NCBI GenBank assembly: GCA_964017065.1 | Contig: OZ024789.1 | Location: forward strand, 7,134,191-7,198,190 | Direction of reading: 5' to 3' | From: Haliclona indistincta | Taxonomy: Eukaryota; Porifera; Demospongiae; Haplosclerida; Chalinidae | Length of the DNA: 64,000 bases | Part shown: positions 33,090 to 43,470 of the stretch, piece after piece | Position numbering within the stretch: position 1 is the first letter of the stretch | How the letters are laid out: each line of letters starts with the position of its first letter | Notes under the pieces: model-generated | What the model was told of the DNA's origin: nothing | Databases searched by the model: none | Seen by the model: only the letters and a program-made list of their open reading frames with translations | Made by a program: the position numbers and the translations under genes

Positions 33090-33377
33090 GCCGTGAAGTC
33101 AGTGAGGAAGGCTGGAGATGGCGGGAAAAAACACCGTGTTGAGATCGGTACCTTTCAGAAATGGCAGAAAGACCTAGACCGTGAGCTTCAGACAACATCA
33201 TGGCTAGACTGTTGTCAAGAAATAGTGGGTGCGAAGAAGGTAGTGGTTAGCCTGAAATGCAAGGTCTATACAGAGTTCGTCGATAAGATCAAGCTCAGGA
33301 AAAACTTTAGCGATTGGTGGATTGTCGGCGCCAGCTCTGCGTGTATTAGTAACGTTCAAGACCACGCCCACAATGAA
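33090..33377 (+). pseudogene. hAT-like (DUF4371/ZNF862-type) transposase remnant, left part
   Basis: The frame shows a TTF-type zinc-finger region: TFQKWQKDLDRELQTTSWL, a Cys pair region with LKCKVYTEF, then NFSDWWIVGASS and SNVQDHAHN. These are the N-terminal landmarks of animal DUF4371-family hAT proteins. It breaks off where the TA element at about 33378-37571 begins. The right part follows at 37574. About 100 residues between the parts are missing. Confidence 0.7.
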
Positions 33378-33520
33378 AACTTTTTAACAACGAAAATTTG
33401 TAAACACGTGTATGCCAAGTTGCGAGTTGTATGCTGTAAGTTTATGCTCAAGAGCTTGGCTGCAGCTGAAACACTCTACCTGGAGTTACTGTTTAGCCAG
33501 AGACAGTGAGTGACCTTCTA

Positions 33521-33779
33521 CAGAGGTTTTCCAAGATTTTGCCATTTTCAACCGAAAACCGTCGAGCGTTGTGCACGCATGCGTACTATCAAACATGCGC
33601 TTAATTGCTTATTAGGGAGGCACGGCTGGTGAGAGAGAGGTGTGGCTTGGGAAGGAGGCTAGTCTATACACCGTGCCTCCTCCCTAATAAAGCAATTAAG
33701 CGCATGTTTGATAGTACGCACGCGTGCACAACGCTCGACGGTTTTCGGTTGAAAATGGCAAAATCTTGGAAAACCTCTG
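33521..33779. mobile_element. 259-bp palindromic TA-flanked MITE
   Basis: CAGAGGTTTTCCAAGATTTT and its complement start arms of about 110 bp that meet around 33640-33670. TA at 33519-33520 and 33780-33781; the sister of MITE Q reads CTTCTACTTTGC there. The apex holds GGAGGCAC...GTGCCTCC. Confidence 0.92.
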
Positions 33780-33958
33780 TACTTTGCTGTCAGGAACGAG
33801 CGTCTCAGACAATCGCCAGCGCCTGAGCGTTTTGGTCTGGCCCAGGCTAACAAATGGGTAGGATTCATACAGATAATTGCAAGTCACCTGTCGGCGACGT
33901 TTACCCGAAGAGCGCACTAATTGGAATTTTACGCGAGTTATAAAGTCGAGCAAAGCGA

Positions 33959-35806
33959 GTGATGATGCTATCGATCGGCAGAGCTTACTCCGATGATCTA
34001 CGCTGGCGCATCGTCTACATGAGTCAAATGTTAGGAATGACAACTGTAGACATATCCTCTGTAACATTTGTTAGCGAACGGACGGTACAGAGGTACGTGG
34101 AACGGTTCAAGGTAACAGGAGATGTGGCTCAGTTTGCTAAAAGAAACGGGCCTACTAGGATGCTGGGTGGGCGAGAAGAAGCTTTGATCGTTCAAGCCAT
34201 ACTAGACAAGCCTGGTTTATGTCTGCATGAACTTCAGAGCTGTCTACACGTAAATGGAGTCCAGGTTGACGTGTCTACAATCTGCCGTACGCTGCATAGG
34301 TTAGGATTCACTTATCAGAAGATCAAACATCTCCCTATGCAAAGAAGCGAAGATGCTAGGCAGGAGTTTATGGCGGAGGTAGCTATGTACAACCCTTCTA
34401 TGTTCATCTGGCTAGATGAAACTGGGTGTGATAGACGCAATGCGGTCCGCCAGTATGGATATGGTCTTCGAGGCATGACACCTAGAAGCTTTACGTTCAA
34501 GTCATGGGGGAAACGCTACACTGCTATTGCTACAATGTCACTTGATGGGCTAGAGGATGTGTACTTAACTGAGGGCAATGTCAATGGTGATGAGTTTTTG
34601 AACTATGTACGGCGCAGCTTACTACCTCTGTTAATGCCATTCGATGGTGTAAATCCCAACTCAGTAGTGATAATGGATAATGCATCGATTCATCATGTCG
34701 AGGAAGTTGTGTTGACAATAAGAGGAGTTGGTGCGATGGTTCTATTTTTACCACCATATAGTCCAGACCTTAATCCTGTGGAGGAGCTAGGTATTTGCTG
34801 AAGTGAAACGCTCTATTCGTCTTAAGGTGGCGGGTGCGCATGAATATCATTATAAGCCTGACTTTTTGTTAACTGTTTTTCTCTACTTATCTGCAGGCCA
34901 GAAGCTGCAAAGTTGCACTACACAGTTGTTTTATGATATACTCACTGTTTATGAACGGTTTTTAGCGATAAAACGCACAGCAGCGCTTGTTCACGACGGG
35001 CAGCGCGACGGTGCCTATTGTACCACTTTACTCGAGCGTCCTAGGTCCTGCAACGCTACAGATCGCCACAGAGCTTTCTCATACCATCGACATGATCACC
35101 TAGTATCCCTTTTTCGATATTCGATTCCTAAGTAAAAAAAAAAAATAATAACCCTGGATCACCAAACTCTAGCATTAAAGTATGCACGCCTACAATACAC
35201 AACTTTTTATGAACCATTTCGTGCTCACATCGTGTTTGCAATTCCAGCGCTCAAGCGCCTAGACTGTTCATACGTGTCTTCTCCAGGTGACCAAGTATGC
35301 CTTTTGCTGTTTTCTGCCCGTGGCGCGAGTTATGGCTGCTGAAGTTCTGCGTGGGCGTATGCGTTTGCCAGTTTTACTTACTTAGGAATCGAATATCGAA
35401 AAAGGGATACTAGGTGATCATGTCGATGGTATGAGAAAGCTCTGTGGTGATCTGTAGCGTTGCAGGACCTAGGACGCTCGAGTAAAGTGGTACAATAGGC
35501 GCCGTCGCGCTGCCCGTCGTGAACAAGCGCTGCTGTGCGTTTTATCGCTAAAAACCGTTCATAAACAGTGAGTATATCATAAAACAACTGTGTAGTGCAA
35601 GTTTGCAGCTTCTGGCCTGCAGATAAGTAGAGAAAAACAGTTAACAAAAAGTCAGGCTTATAATGATATTCATGCGCACCCGCCACCTTAATGATACTGC
35701 GTTTCAATCTACTGCTAATCCTCGTGTACTGATTGCAATGGCATTCTCTGAAGTTAGTCAAGAGCATTGTTTGTCATACATTAAGGATTCTGGATATATT
35801 GAATAA
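33959..35806 (+). pseudogene. Tc1/mariner-type DDE transposase, frameshifted and split by a MITE
   Basis: Residues 1-120 carry helix-turn-helix DNA-binding domains (SERTVQRYVERFKVTGD, then VDVSTICRTLHRLGF). The RNase-H-fold core follows with FIWLDETG (first Asp), VVIMDNASIH (second Asp) and FLPPYSPDLNPVEE (Glu). The frame is lost just after PVEE by a 4-nt CTAG insertion at about 34787-34790. In the neighbouring frame it continues (FAEVKRSIRL) to TTAA at 34822, where an 862-bp MITE begins. It resumes at 35688 (NDTAFQSTANPRVLIAMAF) and stops at 35804-35806. Apart from these two events the sequence is well preserved, so the breaks are recent relative to the gene's age. Met 33962 or 33965 are alternative starts. 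Confidence 0.92.
34826..35687. mobile_element. TTAA MITE T1 (GGTGGCGGG ends), 862 bp
   Basis: GGTGGCGGGTGCGCATGAAT and its complement start TIRs of about 305 bp. TTAA is duplicated (34822-34825, 35688-35691). Rejoining at TTAA restores the transposase codons Arg-Leu-Asn-Asp. The near-identical frames in the two arms are mirror copies and not genes. Confidence 0.95.
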
Positions 35807-35876
35807 TAACATCGAATGTAAATGAAGAGATTAAATAATGCATGATGTGATTGTTGAGTGTTGATTCATTTTTGTA

Positions 35877-36358
35877 CAGTCAACCGGGGCTATTCCGACG
35901 CGGGGCTATTCCGACTCCACGTACAAATCCAATTGGAACGCGATTTCAATCGTCGAAATAGCCCCGCTAGCCTTACTTTCTCTTTTCGCTTATAGCATAA
36001 AAGCGTCAGCGCGCACATGATTAAAACAAGAACCAACGTGTTCAGCAGACAATTTCCTTTACAACACTACTAGTCTTCAAGCAGCCACGAGTAAGTGCGT
36101 CGCTGTAGAGATCGAGAAACGGCGCCAGAATTCAGCAGTCGAAATAGCCCCGCGAAGGTTCACAAAATAAAAAGGTCGATTTGGCAAAATTATTAAACTT
36201 ACTGATTCAAATTCTGAAGATCTAGGTGAAAAATAGGCGCTAGAATCGATCGGTAACAGTTCCAGGTCGATCCGATGTTCGTGAGCAAAGTTACAACTGT
36301 ATAAACGAGAACTAAACACTGTAACGCCAAAACGCGTCGGAATAGCCCCGGTTGACTG
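35877..36358. mobile_element. 482-bp TA-flanked MITE (CAGTCAACCGGGGC ends)
   Basis: 26-bp perfect TIRs starting CAGTCAACCGGGGCTATTCC. TA on both sides (35875-35876, 36359-36360). The motif GGGGCTATTCCGAC or its variant recurs at least five times inside. Confidence 0.93.
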
Positions 36359-36468
36359 TAATCATTGTCTTGGAGTCATTTTTTTTAGCTGGGCAAGGAT
36401 CGAATCCTTTTCCTCAGCATATTCTTGTTCACTCAATGCTCCCGCTTCAAAAAGAGAATGAAGATCTT

Positions 36469-37218
36469 TCAGTTGTTGTATGTACTGACTACGCAATAAC
36501 GCAACTGGACTACTCTAACAGGTGATGATGATGATGATGATCCAGTAGATGAAGACTTGGTAGGTGTCGAAAGTACAGATGCAATGGAAGATGCCATGTT
36601 AGTAAAAGCATTTGTCAAAGCAGATGACTGAGTTTGCCTTCCTCCTTTACTGAACATGGGGACAGACGGAGCTTCATCCAAACTTTTATGCGTGCCTATG
36701 TCAATCATTTCAGCCCACAATCTGTACTGTATCTTTGTAAACTTATCGCCGTGTTTGTCTTGTGTTAACCGTATCAGCTCCTGTACACGCTGCTTTTTCT
36801 CTTCGATTGCACTTGTCTTCTTTTTCTTTTGGGGTAGAGGAGATAGATTTTCTGGGTCAGAGTCTGAACCGTCATAATATAAACGCTTGGACACAGATTT
36901 ACTCTTTTCTCGAGGTGCCAACCCATCACACCACAGTGTACACGCTACACCACGCAAGATCTTACTCCAAATTTCGTCTAGATCAACTTCTGAATGAAGA
37001 CAAAGTCTTGATGTCCCCTTCATATACCCAACGTCATATTTGCCATCAGCAGACACGACGCTTTGAGACGATATCTGGGCTTTTAGGCAATCCAACGATG
37101 AAAAGTGACTTGCAGACAGATTCCGTAACATGAAGATCTTGATTTCAGCTTTTCGCGTAGGCTTGAACACTCTGCAAGGCACGCTAAACTGAACAAGAGG
37201 TTGAGCAGCCATCGCCAT
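36469..37218 (-). CDS. Second protein of the Tc1/mariner element (249 aa), function unknown
   Basis: An intact frame starts at ATG 37216-37218, inside the right TIR-proximal region. Residues 1-100 look like a compact folded domain (VFKPTRKAEIKIFMLRNLSA ... DLDEIWSKILRGVACTLWCD), perhaps a PB1/ubiquitin-like fold. Then come an acidic/Lys-rich linker with a possible nuclear signal (PQKKKKTS) and a conserved-looking block HGDKFTKIQYRLWAEMI with SLDEAPSVPMF (about 150-195). A Ser-rich tail encoded by a TCA/ATG-like repeat closes it. I recall similar proteins in sponge and cnidarian genomes but know no assigned role. Convergent placement inside the TIRs says it is element-encoded, perhaps an accessory DNA-binding or regulatory factor. 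Confidence 0.7.
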   Translation of the reverse strand: MAMAAQPLVQFSVPCRVFKPTRKAEIKIFMLRNLSASHFSSLDCLKAQISSQSVVSADGKYDVGYMKGTSRLCLHSEVDLDEIWSKILRGVACTLWCDGLAPREKSKSVSKRLYYDGSDSDPENLSPLPQKKKKTSAIEEKKQRVQELIRLTQDKHGDKFTKIQYRLWAEMIDIGTHKSLDEAPSVPMFSKGGRQTQSSALTNAFTNMASSIASVLSTPTKSSSTGSSSSSSPVRVVQLRYCVVSTYNN

Positions 37219-37573
37219 GTGTACAGATTACATGGGTCTCGTGCGCTAGTGTCGCGTTCGCATCGCTCGACAGACTCGCGTAAAATTCCAATTAGTGCGC
37301 TCTTCGAGTAAACGCCGCCGACAGGTGACTTGCAATTATCTGTACATTCAGCTGGCTCCTACACTCTTGTACACACAATAACCACGAATACAAGCATCGT
37401 TACAGCAACAGCCGTGCAGTTTCGTCGTGCAGTTTCGTCTTACACTTCGGATAAATTTCGATAAATTTTTGTTGTTAAAATATTTTCGAGGGCAGGTCGA
37501 CCCACGAAAATATTTTAACACAAAAATTTAACAACGAAAATTTTGTTGCACGAAAATTTCCCAATTTACGGTA

Positions 37574-37950
37574 TGCTGGGAAAGACTATATCGCAGCAAG
37601 CACTTGCCAAAGCAACCTTTTCCTCCTTGCTACTCGATGGCTCCACTGGTACTGGCAATATCGACAATGAAATACTACTACTTGCGTGGTGCGACCGTAA
37701 CAGACAAGATGAGAAGATAAACACTCAAATGGAGTATTTTAAAGAGGTGAGCCCACGGTCAGATTGAAGTTTTGAGAAGTGGGCTGCAAAGAATAGGCAT
37801 TAATGAAATCTCAACTGAGCAGTGTAGCAAGCTTGTGTGTGTAAGGACAGATCGAGTTTCTACAAACATAGGTACAGCAAATGGACTGAGAGGTCGGTTT
37901 GAAGAACATGTCCTATATTTTGGATATGGTGCATGGCCCATGTGCAGTAT
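37574..37950 (+). pseudogene. hAT-like (DUF4371/ZNF862-type) transposase remnant, right part
   Basis: ALAKATFSSLLLDGSTGTGN, then LLAWCDRN (to 37767), then in a shifted frame LQRIGINEISTEQCSKLVCV and VSTNIGTANGLRGRFEE. These match the DUF4371 RNase-H region in order, including the DGST motif with the expected catalytic Asp. Frameshifted near 37765 and lost after about 37950. It pairs with the left part at 33090-33377. Confidence 0.75.
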
Positions 37951-38569
37951 GCGCAAGGATTATGCGTTTGTGTCCGTCTGTGTATATATATGTGCAGTGT
38001 TTCCACTAAGCTCACAACAGTTGAGCCACATTGGCCCTGAGGCAGAAGTCTATTGCGCCAATAATAATACTAATTGCGCCAGCCATTACATTACATTAAA
38101 TGCTGTTATTTTCAAAGAAATGTGTGAAATGAAATACAGTAAAATGTCTTTGGTTAGTTTTGCCTTTTTACAATCTCTGCAATAGATAGTAAGATTGTCA
38201 CCTGAGCTCTCAGTTAACAGCCATGGGTAAAGCTTTGTCCAGTGATGCATGAAACGTCGGCGCTTCTTGTAGAACACTCACTGGAACTGGAAGTTGTTTC
38301 ATCAATGTCTGAATCATCTCTGTCCACACTGGGAACACTTTTAGGAGTAAAAACGACGTAACACGGGGCTGTTTTGCCATTTCTTGGCTGTCTTGCACGT
38401 GGCTTGACAGCGTTGTAATAGGGCGTGGCAATGTTGTCATTAGTGTTTATATAATATAGGCGCAGCAATGTTGCCCAATGGGCGCATACAGTACAAGTGA
38501 AGTGGGCCAATTTGAATTTCATTGAGCCATTGTCGCGCCAAAATGGCTTAGCGGAAACACTGTATATGT
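37951..38569. other. Spacer, nothing recognised
   Basis: Short opposing frames only. A (TG)n run begins at about 38569. No TIRs resolved. Confidence 0.35.
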
Positions 38570-39060
38570 GTGTGTGTGTCATCAAAAAACATGCCTGTTT
38601 GCGTCTTATCGCTCGAAAATCTCCACAAAAATCTATCTGCAGCTTCTTCACTGAATTTAAAGTCCTATAAAGACGCTTTCTGTGCGGCAAGCCTTGCTCA
38701 AGCGGCGAATCCATTGGTTTCTACATGTCCTTATAAGAGCACTTCACGGCATTGTGGGTGTGTCACCCAACCTCCTATCCATATTGATGTGACGACGTCA
38801 CTTAGTCCCACATGTACCATACGTCAAAGCCATGGTTAAACTTCTTGAGGCCTTTGTTATCAGTCTTTCTTGAGGCCTTCTGTGATGTACCAATCAACTG
38901 TTAGTGCATGTAAGGTAGCTATGCTATCATCTAATTAACTGGAGCTGTCTATGGACTAGCCGTTGCAGTAATGCTGGAGCAGTCGTGTACTAACTATGTT
39001 GATTTTAGCTCAGCGCACGGGTATGAGTTCATGTATGAGCAGATGAACTCCACGTTCTTC
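38570..39060. repeat. Dispersed repeat, copy 1 (inverted sister at 46440-46860)
   Basis: TTCACTGAATTTA-AGTCCTAT, CACCCAACCTCCTATCCAT and the stretch to AGCTCAGCGCACGGGTATG recur in reverse order and strand at 46440-46810. Frames are not conserved between copies. Confidence 0.7.
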
Positions 39061-39104
39061 AACTAGGGACAAGAGTTGTTGTCAAAATTGCTTTATGTCA
39101 AAAT

Positions 39105-39215
39105 TGTCAAAATCTGCTACTGGTCCACAATGTAAACCAACAAGGAACTAGCATGGAATGGTAACACGATTGACTTGCTAACAGACCGTAGATCCCTACA
39201 TCAGTGGCTGTACAT
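39105..39215. repeat. Single arm of the foldback repeat
   Basis: Matches one arm of 16975-17300 and 45165-45530, including CACGATTGACTTGCTAACAG and CCCTACATCAGTGGCTG. The partner arm is missing. Confidence 0.75.
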
Positions 39216-39316
39216 AAGATCAATATTTTGTCACAGAATTCAATTCAATGCACAAGCTTCGATGTCAGTCAACGGCAATAAGCTGAATTAGCTATTGTCT
39301 GCCACATTGCAGATTA

Positions 39317-39760
39317 TTGCAAGCTTTCGACAAGAGGTCGAGTCCATCAGTACTAAAGGTGTCGATAAAACAATCAAAGACTGACCCGTTCAGGCAATGG
39401 GTGTCGCTATTCCTTGGCAAGACAGACTCAGAAATCTGCCCAGTAACAGCAATAGTTAGTTATCTGGAGAGCGTACAGTCACAACTGGGCCCCTGTTTAG
39501 ATTCGAAGATGGCTGGCTGTTGATCAGGACAAGCTTCGTAGAGGTAGTCAGGAGTGGTTTGAAGGAGGCGGGAATAAAGGAATGGAACTATTGCAGTCAT
39601 AGCTTCTGCATTGGAGCAGCTACGACAGCGGCCAAGGGAGGAATCAAAGATGTTGTAATCAAGACACTTGGCCGATGGGATAGCCTGTCATAGTTCCGCT
39701 ATGTGAAGATTCCTAGAGCCCAGTTTGCTGGCTACACAAAACGTTCAATTTAGGAGAAAC
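39317..39760 (+). pseudogene. Tyrosine recombinase fragment (Crypton- or DIRS-like)
   Basis: SVLKVSIKQSKTDPFR, then TDSEICPVTAIVSYL (to about 39490). After a one-base shift it continues RFEDGWLL, then HSFCIGAATTAAKGG, then TLGRWDS and RYVKIP. These are the C-terminal catalytic-domain landmarks of eukaryotic tyrosine recombinases. The HxxR arginine is replaced by Cys (TGC, 39607-39609, a CpG-type change) and a TAG lies at 39691-39693 just before the Tyr region, so the gene is dead. No neighbouring reverse transcriptase is seen, so Crypton and DIRS origins cannot be separated. Confidence 0.85.
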
Positions 39761-39971
39761 TGATCGTGAGTCTTCCCCGACCGGTACTGTTCTGAACACC
39801 AGAACCAATCAGTAGTAATGTGGGAGTGACTTCTTGTTGCAAATAACAATCAATCGCTAAACCAATACGCCAAAAAGGAGCGGACATGGTAGCCAGAGCT
39901 CTTTCTCCTAGAGCTAGAGCTCTGGCTCTAGGAGGAGTTAGTTCATACGGTTGAAAACAGGCAAGATGATT
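39761..39971. other. Spacer with short hairpin
   Basis: AGAGCTCT...AGAGCTAGAGCTCTGGCTCT around 39895-39930 is self-complementary. Nothing else. Confidence 0.35.
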
Positions 39972-40385
39972 CAGGGGCGTAACTAGGGTCTAAAGAATGA
40001 TAGAACTACCGGAATGATTTTCGTTGGAAAAATTGGCAGTCTTCTTCGCAGGAGGCTTGGGCACTTGGAAGCAGCCTCTTTCGAGTTGTTTTTGGGTGGC
40101 ATCGTCGATCATTCACGCACATCGCCAAGCTGTCTGTTCACATCACGCCTATAATGGGTGTGGTTAATGAGATGAGAACGCATGCGTTTTCATTCTCGTT
40201 TTTAAAACTGTTTACACGATGACGCGTATTGTGACGGTCGAGACCCAGTGTGTTTTCATTGCTATCGTCACCATGTAAACGCAGCCTGAGACTGTGCGCC
40301 TGTTTTGAAAGGTTCGTTAACTTAGCACCTGCCTAAAATCGAGGAGGCAAGTGCCTCCCCTGCCTCTATGGTAGTTACGCCCCTG
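39972..40385. mobile_element. hAT-like MITE (CAGGGGCGTAACTA ends)
   Basis: CAGGGGCGTAACTA and the complementary TAGTTACGCCCCTG mark the ends, a terminus common in hAT elements. The flanks share ATGAT, but a full 8-bp duplication is not clear. No coding. Confidence 0.75.
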
Positions 40386-40677
40386 ATGATGGTTCGGCAA
40401 TGGCGCTTGGAGGGAGGGTTTGGGTAAAAGGAAGACTCTGCCTTCCTTTTGGCCCCTCTTACTCTGCTGAATCGAGGTAACTCCTACGATTTACCGGCAA
40501 GGGAGGGGTCGAAGTACACCGAAGGACAGGTAAGCCGTTGAGAGTGAAAAGGATAAGTAGGTAGCAAACTAGTGCACGTCAGAGGTAATTCGGGACAACC
40601 AAAGTGGGGTGGCCGCAGATGTTAAACAAGAATAATAATGCGTACATTAATAAGTATAAATAAAGATACATACATAC
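40386..40677. other. Intron near the donor of a PSMD6 exon
   Basis: Nothing recognised besides the splice donor. Confidence 0.4.
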
Positions 40678-40846
40678 CTGTCAATAAACCGTTCACTAAC
40701 TCCAAATGTTTGAGCCATGTGTAGCAATGACAGAGAACGGTATGACTCTAGCAGTTGGGAATAGGCCTTAATCCTCATCTCCCTAATAAAGTAGGCCGTG
40801 TGAGGAAAGAGGTAGCGATCAGTTTTAAACTCTTTCTCCATCCACA
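40678..40846 (-). CDS. PSMD6: PSMD6 (Rpn7) internal coding exon (start of PCI domain)
   Basis: Acceptor CCTTTTGTGTAG, donor GACAG|GTATGT. It encodes WMEKEFKTDRYLFPH, then IREMRIKAYSQLLESYRSLS and MAQTFGVSERFID. This is the junction of the helical repeats and the PCI domain and one of the most conserved parts of Rpn7. Joined to the preceding exon it gives the same residue spacing as the human protein. The following intron (to 24135) is about 16.5 kb and contains the BEL remnant and the Tc1 nest. Confidence 0.97.
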
Positions 40847-41460
40847 CTACACAAAAGGTTTCAGATAATGAGCAATGTTGAATAAATTTAATCAATATCA
40901 AGGTTTTGTAAGAAGGCGGGTCACAGGAATTACAATAAAATTTAATGCGGGAATGCGTGGCAAGGATACAGATTTGCACAAGTTAATTAACAAAATTTTA
41001 TTAGTTAGATACCGTTGCGGTTTCAGATTTTTTGTTCTCTTCTTAACAGTACGCAGATTTTATACACACTTTTATTATGATGCTGGTGTTCAATGTTTTT
41101 TTGTTGATTCCGAATCTGACAGCTTTAAGATGTGAAGCCTGGTGTCCTTCGTGTGCTTTGAATTATAGCGACTTCTATGGCCGCCAGAGTGGTGTGTAGG
41201 TATACATGAACGCTCGGTTGACAGCCTTAGAAGCAGAGGAATGGCAAATCCATGCGTAGGACAACAACCAGGTATATAACAAAGCTCAGTGGCAAATAAC
41301 AGTCTAATAGAACTCAGTCTGTAGAACTGAGCCGTCACAAACCGCTTTTTTTTCGACAATGAGCTACAAGTGTTGGTTCTTTAACTTCTTATCTGTAGCA
41401 CTGCATAAAGTAAGCATACAACAATAGCTGAGAAGTATAGTATACTTCTCAGCTACAGAG
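40847..41460. repeat. Intron; from about 41043 dispersed repeat copy 2
   Basis: 41043-41400 aligns with 16396-16700 and still shows CTTCTTAACAGTACGCAG, the unoccupied TTAA for the 13981-16395 element. Before that no feature besides the exon's acceptor tract. Confidence 0.6.
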
Positions 41461-41468
41461 AAAGTATA

Positions 41469-41669
41469 GCAGTTTCATTACTTCTTGCAAAGGTAAAGCG
41501 TAAACCATAGAGCGTAGACCGTAACGCGTGGAACACTAATGCGTTAAAATGTCATTAAGTCTTTGATTATGCTCCATTGTGAGAATAATTCCAGTGTTTT
41601 GACACATTAGTGACTGCAAGGTGACGCTTTACACTCAAATCTTCCTTGCAAGAAGTAATAAAACCTCTC
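41469..41669. mobile_element. TA-flanked MITE, second copy of 1797-1994
   Basis: Same interior (AATGCGTTAAAATGTCATTA, CTTCCTTGCAAGAAGTAATA) and ends flanked by TA. Slightly more diverged left end. Confidence 0.82.
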
Positions 41670-41679
41670 TAAAAAATTA

Positions 41680-41976
41680 ATGTGGTTCAGGAGATATGGT
41701 TATGGCGCTGTAAAGAAATATGGAAGTAGAACTGTACAGAGCTGTGTAGCTGTAATTGCAACAAATAGATTGTATACTAGATTTTGTTGAGTTGTTCAGG
41801 GTAATTAAAATGTGTTGACGATGCGATTTTTAATAATTATTATGAATTATTCTCTTATGTTAAGAATTCTTTCAGAAGTGGTACCTACCCTGAAATTACT
41901 TCAAATGTACTAGTGAATACATGTACAAAGTTTGGTGCTTTTATCCGCAACGTCCCCAAAACCTGAAAAAACCTGA
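41680..41976. repeat. Partial right end of the 20331-23961 family
   Basis: AACTGTACAGAGCTGTGTAG, AATTCTTTCAGAAGTGGTAC and GCTTTTATCCGCAACGTCCC occur in the same order as in the large element, ending near CCTGACTACTAG. Only one side is present. Confidence 0.7.
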
Positions 41977-42830
41977 CTACTAGAGTAAGACCAATAATTG
42001 ACCGTCATGTATGATACGACGCCGTATTTATCGGACTGCTCGAACAGTGCACTCATCCAACAAGTGCTGGTGCAATGGTGCGATCGATTGATCACGATCC
42101 GACGTAGCTCAGGCTCTTCAGCACATGTTCTGATCGACACGCCTATGTAGGCATGGCCGGTAATCGAGCGATCCGCTTTCGTGCGTTTTGCCTTGCGTCT
42201 TCCTATCGTTATACCAGGTTTATCGCTATAGCCGAGATCGCTATCCCATGTATGGTAAGGTAACATTTTGATTATGATTATTTGTGATTCCATCGCTATA
42301 ACAAATAAATCGTTACTCGCGGTCAATCTATAATCAATACGTACTGTAGCAGATGACAAAATACTAACAAATTATGGACACAATTTCACATGAGTGTCAC
42401 GTTACTTTCCAGCTATGCTATGTTCGACACTCTTCTTATTATATACTCTTGGTGCTACTGCAGACAGGCTCTAGAAAGGTACACAATGCACCTTCAGTCA
42501 TTCAATGACGCTTAACATAGTTAAACAGAGTTAATGGAGGAAGGCAGGGCATGCCGGCAAGACTGTATGGCTAGGTAGGCGTGGTCGCACATGGGCGGGC
42601 TGTCATATCCATGTGACAGTAGACAACGCATGCATATCCAACACACACCTAGCACGCGCCACTGCTGTGACAGCCGAGAAGCCCCAACCACAGCAGTTTA
42701 CACCCTCAACCCCTCCCTCACCACAATCGACGTCCCATCACCTACCAGGTGAGGTGATGACTTGGGCTGGACGAACCACACCCTAGCAGATAAAGTGTGC
42801 TCTGTCAGCTCCCCCAAAACAGGTATGTAC
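41977..42830. other. Intron sequence, nothing recognised
   Basis: No TIR pair, tandem array or supported coding sequence. Confidence 0.35.
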
Positions 42831-42833
42831 TAA

Positions 42834-43470
42834 AGGTGTGTCCACACTATGTAGTGAATGCGCATTCGATCTGGATCGAATGCGCATTGACTGTGTCCAC
42901 ACCTAATGCGCATTGGCTAATCCGGTTCGAATCCGGATTCAGCTCAATCCACCTCCAGAGGTGGTTTCGATCCGGATCGTGCAATTGCGCTTTGCGCATA
43001 TGGCCAGAAACGAGGTGCGGTTTGCTCTATCATGTGACTGATCGAGACGGAGTTGTCTGCCAGTCTATCTACTTGCTACTAGTCTGCCAGACTGCCACGA
43101 ATACTGGCTTTACTGGGCGCTGTTAGGACCATACTGGGCGCTGTTAGGCGCTGTAGTATGCTTACGTTCGTCTTCTCCGTGCTCGTGCATGAGCTGTTTC
43201 CCTCAGCATCCTACGCGAAGCACTGGACGTTCGAGTGCGCCTGAGAGCCATCCATAGAAAGAACAGCACAGCTAGTGCAGTTCGCGGTACCGCCATCCTG
43301 TGTTGGTATACGCGTGACTATCATGTGCAAACATGCATGTTGAAACCGCTTAGTCAGTAGTACTACTAGTAGTGTGGACACGATGAATGCGCATTGAATG
43401 CGATTTCGATTCGCATCGATCAATTCGGTTTGCAAACCGGTTCGAATCCAGTTCAGGTGTGGACACACCT
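42834..43470. mobile_element. PIF/Harbinger-like MITE, TAA TSD
   Basis: AGGTGTGTCCACAC and GTGTGGACACACCT are the ends, flanked by TAA (42831-42833, 43471-43473). Subterminal repeats combine GTGTCCACAC with AATGCGCATT and ATCCGGATC-type motifs on both sides. A 3-bp TAA duplication is the Harbinger pattern. Confidence 0.82.

Larger units (their letters stand above)
33870..37342. mobile_element. Two-gene Tc1/mariner (IS630-like) element with two nested MITEs
   Basis: TIRs of about 70 bp begin CAGATAATTGCAAGTCACCT and end at TA (33868-33869, 37343-37344). It encodes a DDE transposase on + (33959-35806) and a second protein on - (36469-37218), arranged convergently. Two MITEs sit inside: a TTAA element in the transposase (34826-35687) and a TA element between the genes (35877-36358). 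The element itself is inserted in MITE Q. Confidence 0.9.
33378..37571. mobile_element. MITE Q copy 1, split by two insertions and missing its left end
   Basis: Three blocks (33378-33520, 33780-33869 and 37343-37571) align in order with the uninterrupted copy at 43727-44274, including CTGGAGTTACTGTTTAGCCA, GGTCTGGCCCAGGCTAACAA and CTCCTACACTCTTGTA. It ends GAAAATTTCCCAATTTACGG then TA. Its left ~65 bp are absent. The sister copy shows both insertion points as plain TA sites. Confidence 0.88.

Noticed and set aside
33600..33680. GGAGGCTAG at 33650-33663 as another TAG...CTA element end
   Set aside because: It falls in the apex of the palindromic TA MITE 33521-33779 and has no partner end or 9-bp duplication.
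34803..35767. Two long frames with the same protein sequence on opposite strands
   Set aside because: They are the two inverted arms of the TTAA MITE T1, read in mirror image. No domain recognised.
36656..37133. Plus-strand frames over the Tc1 second gene
   Set aside because: Overlap an intact 249-codon minus-strand gene with plausible domains. No support of their own.
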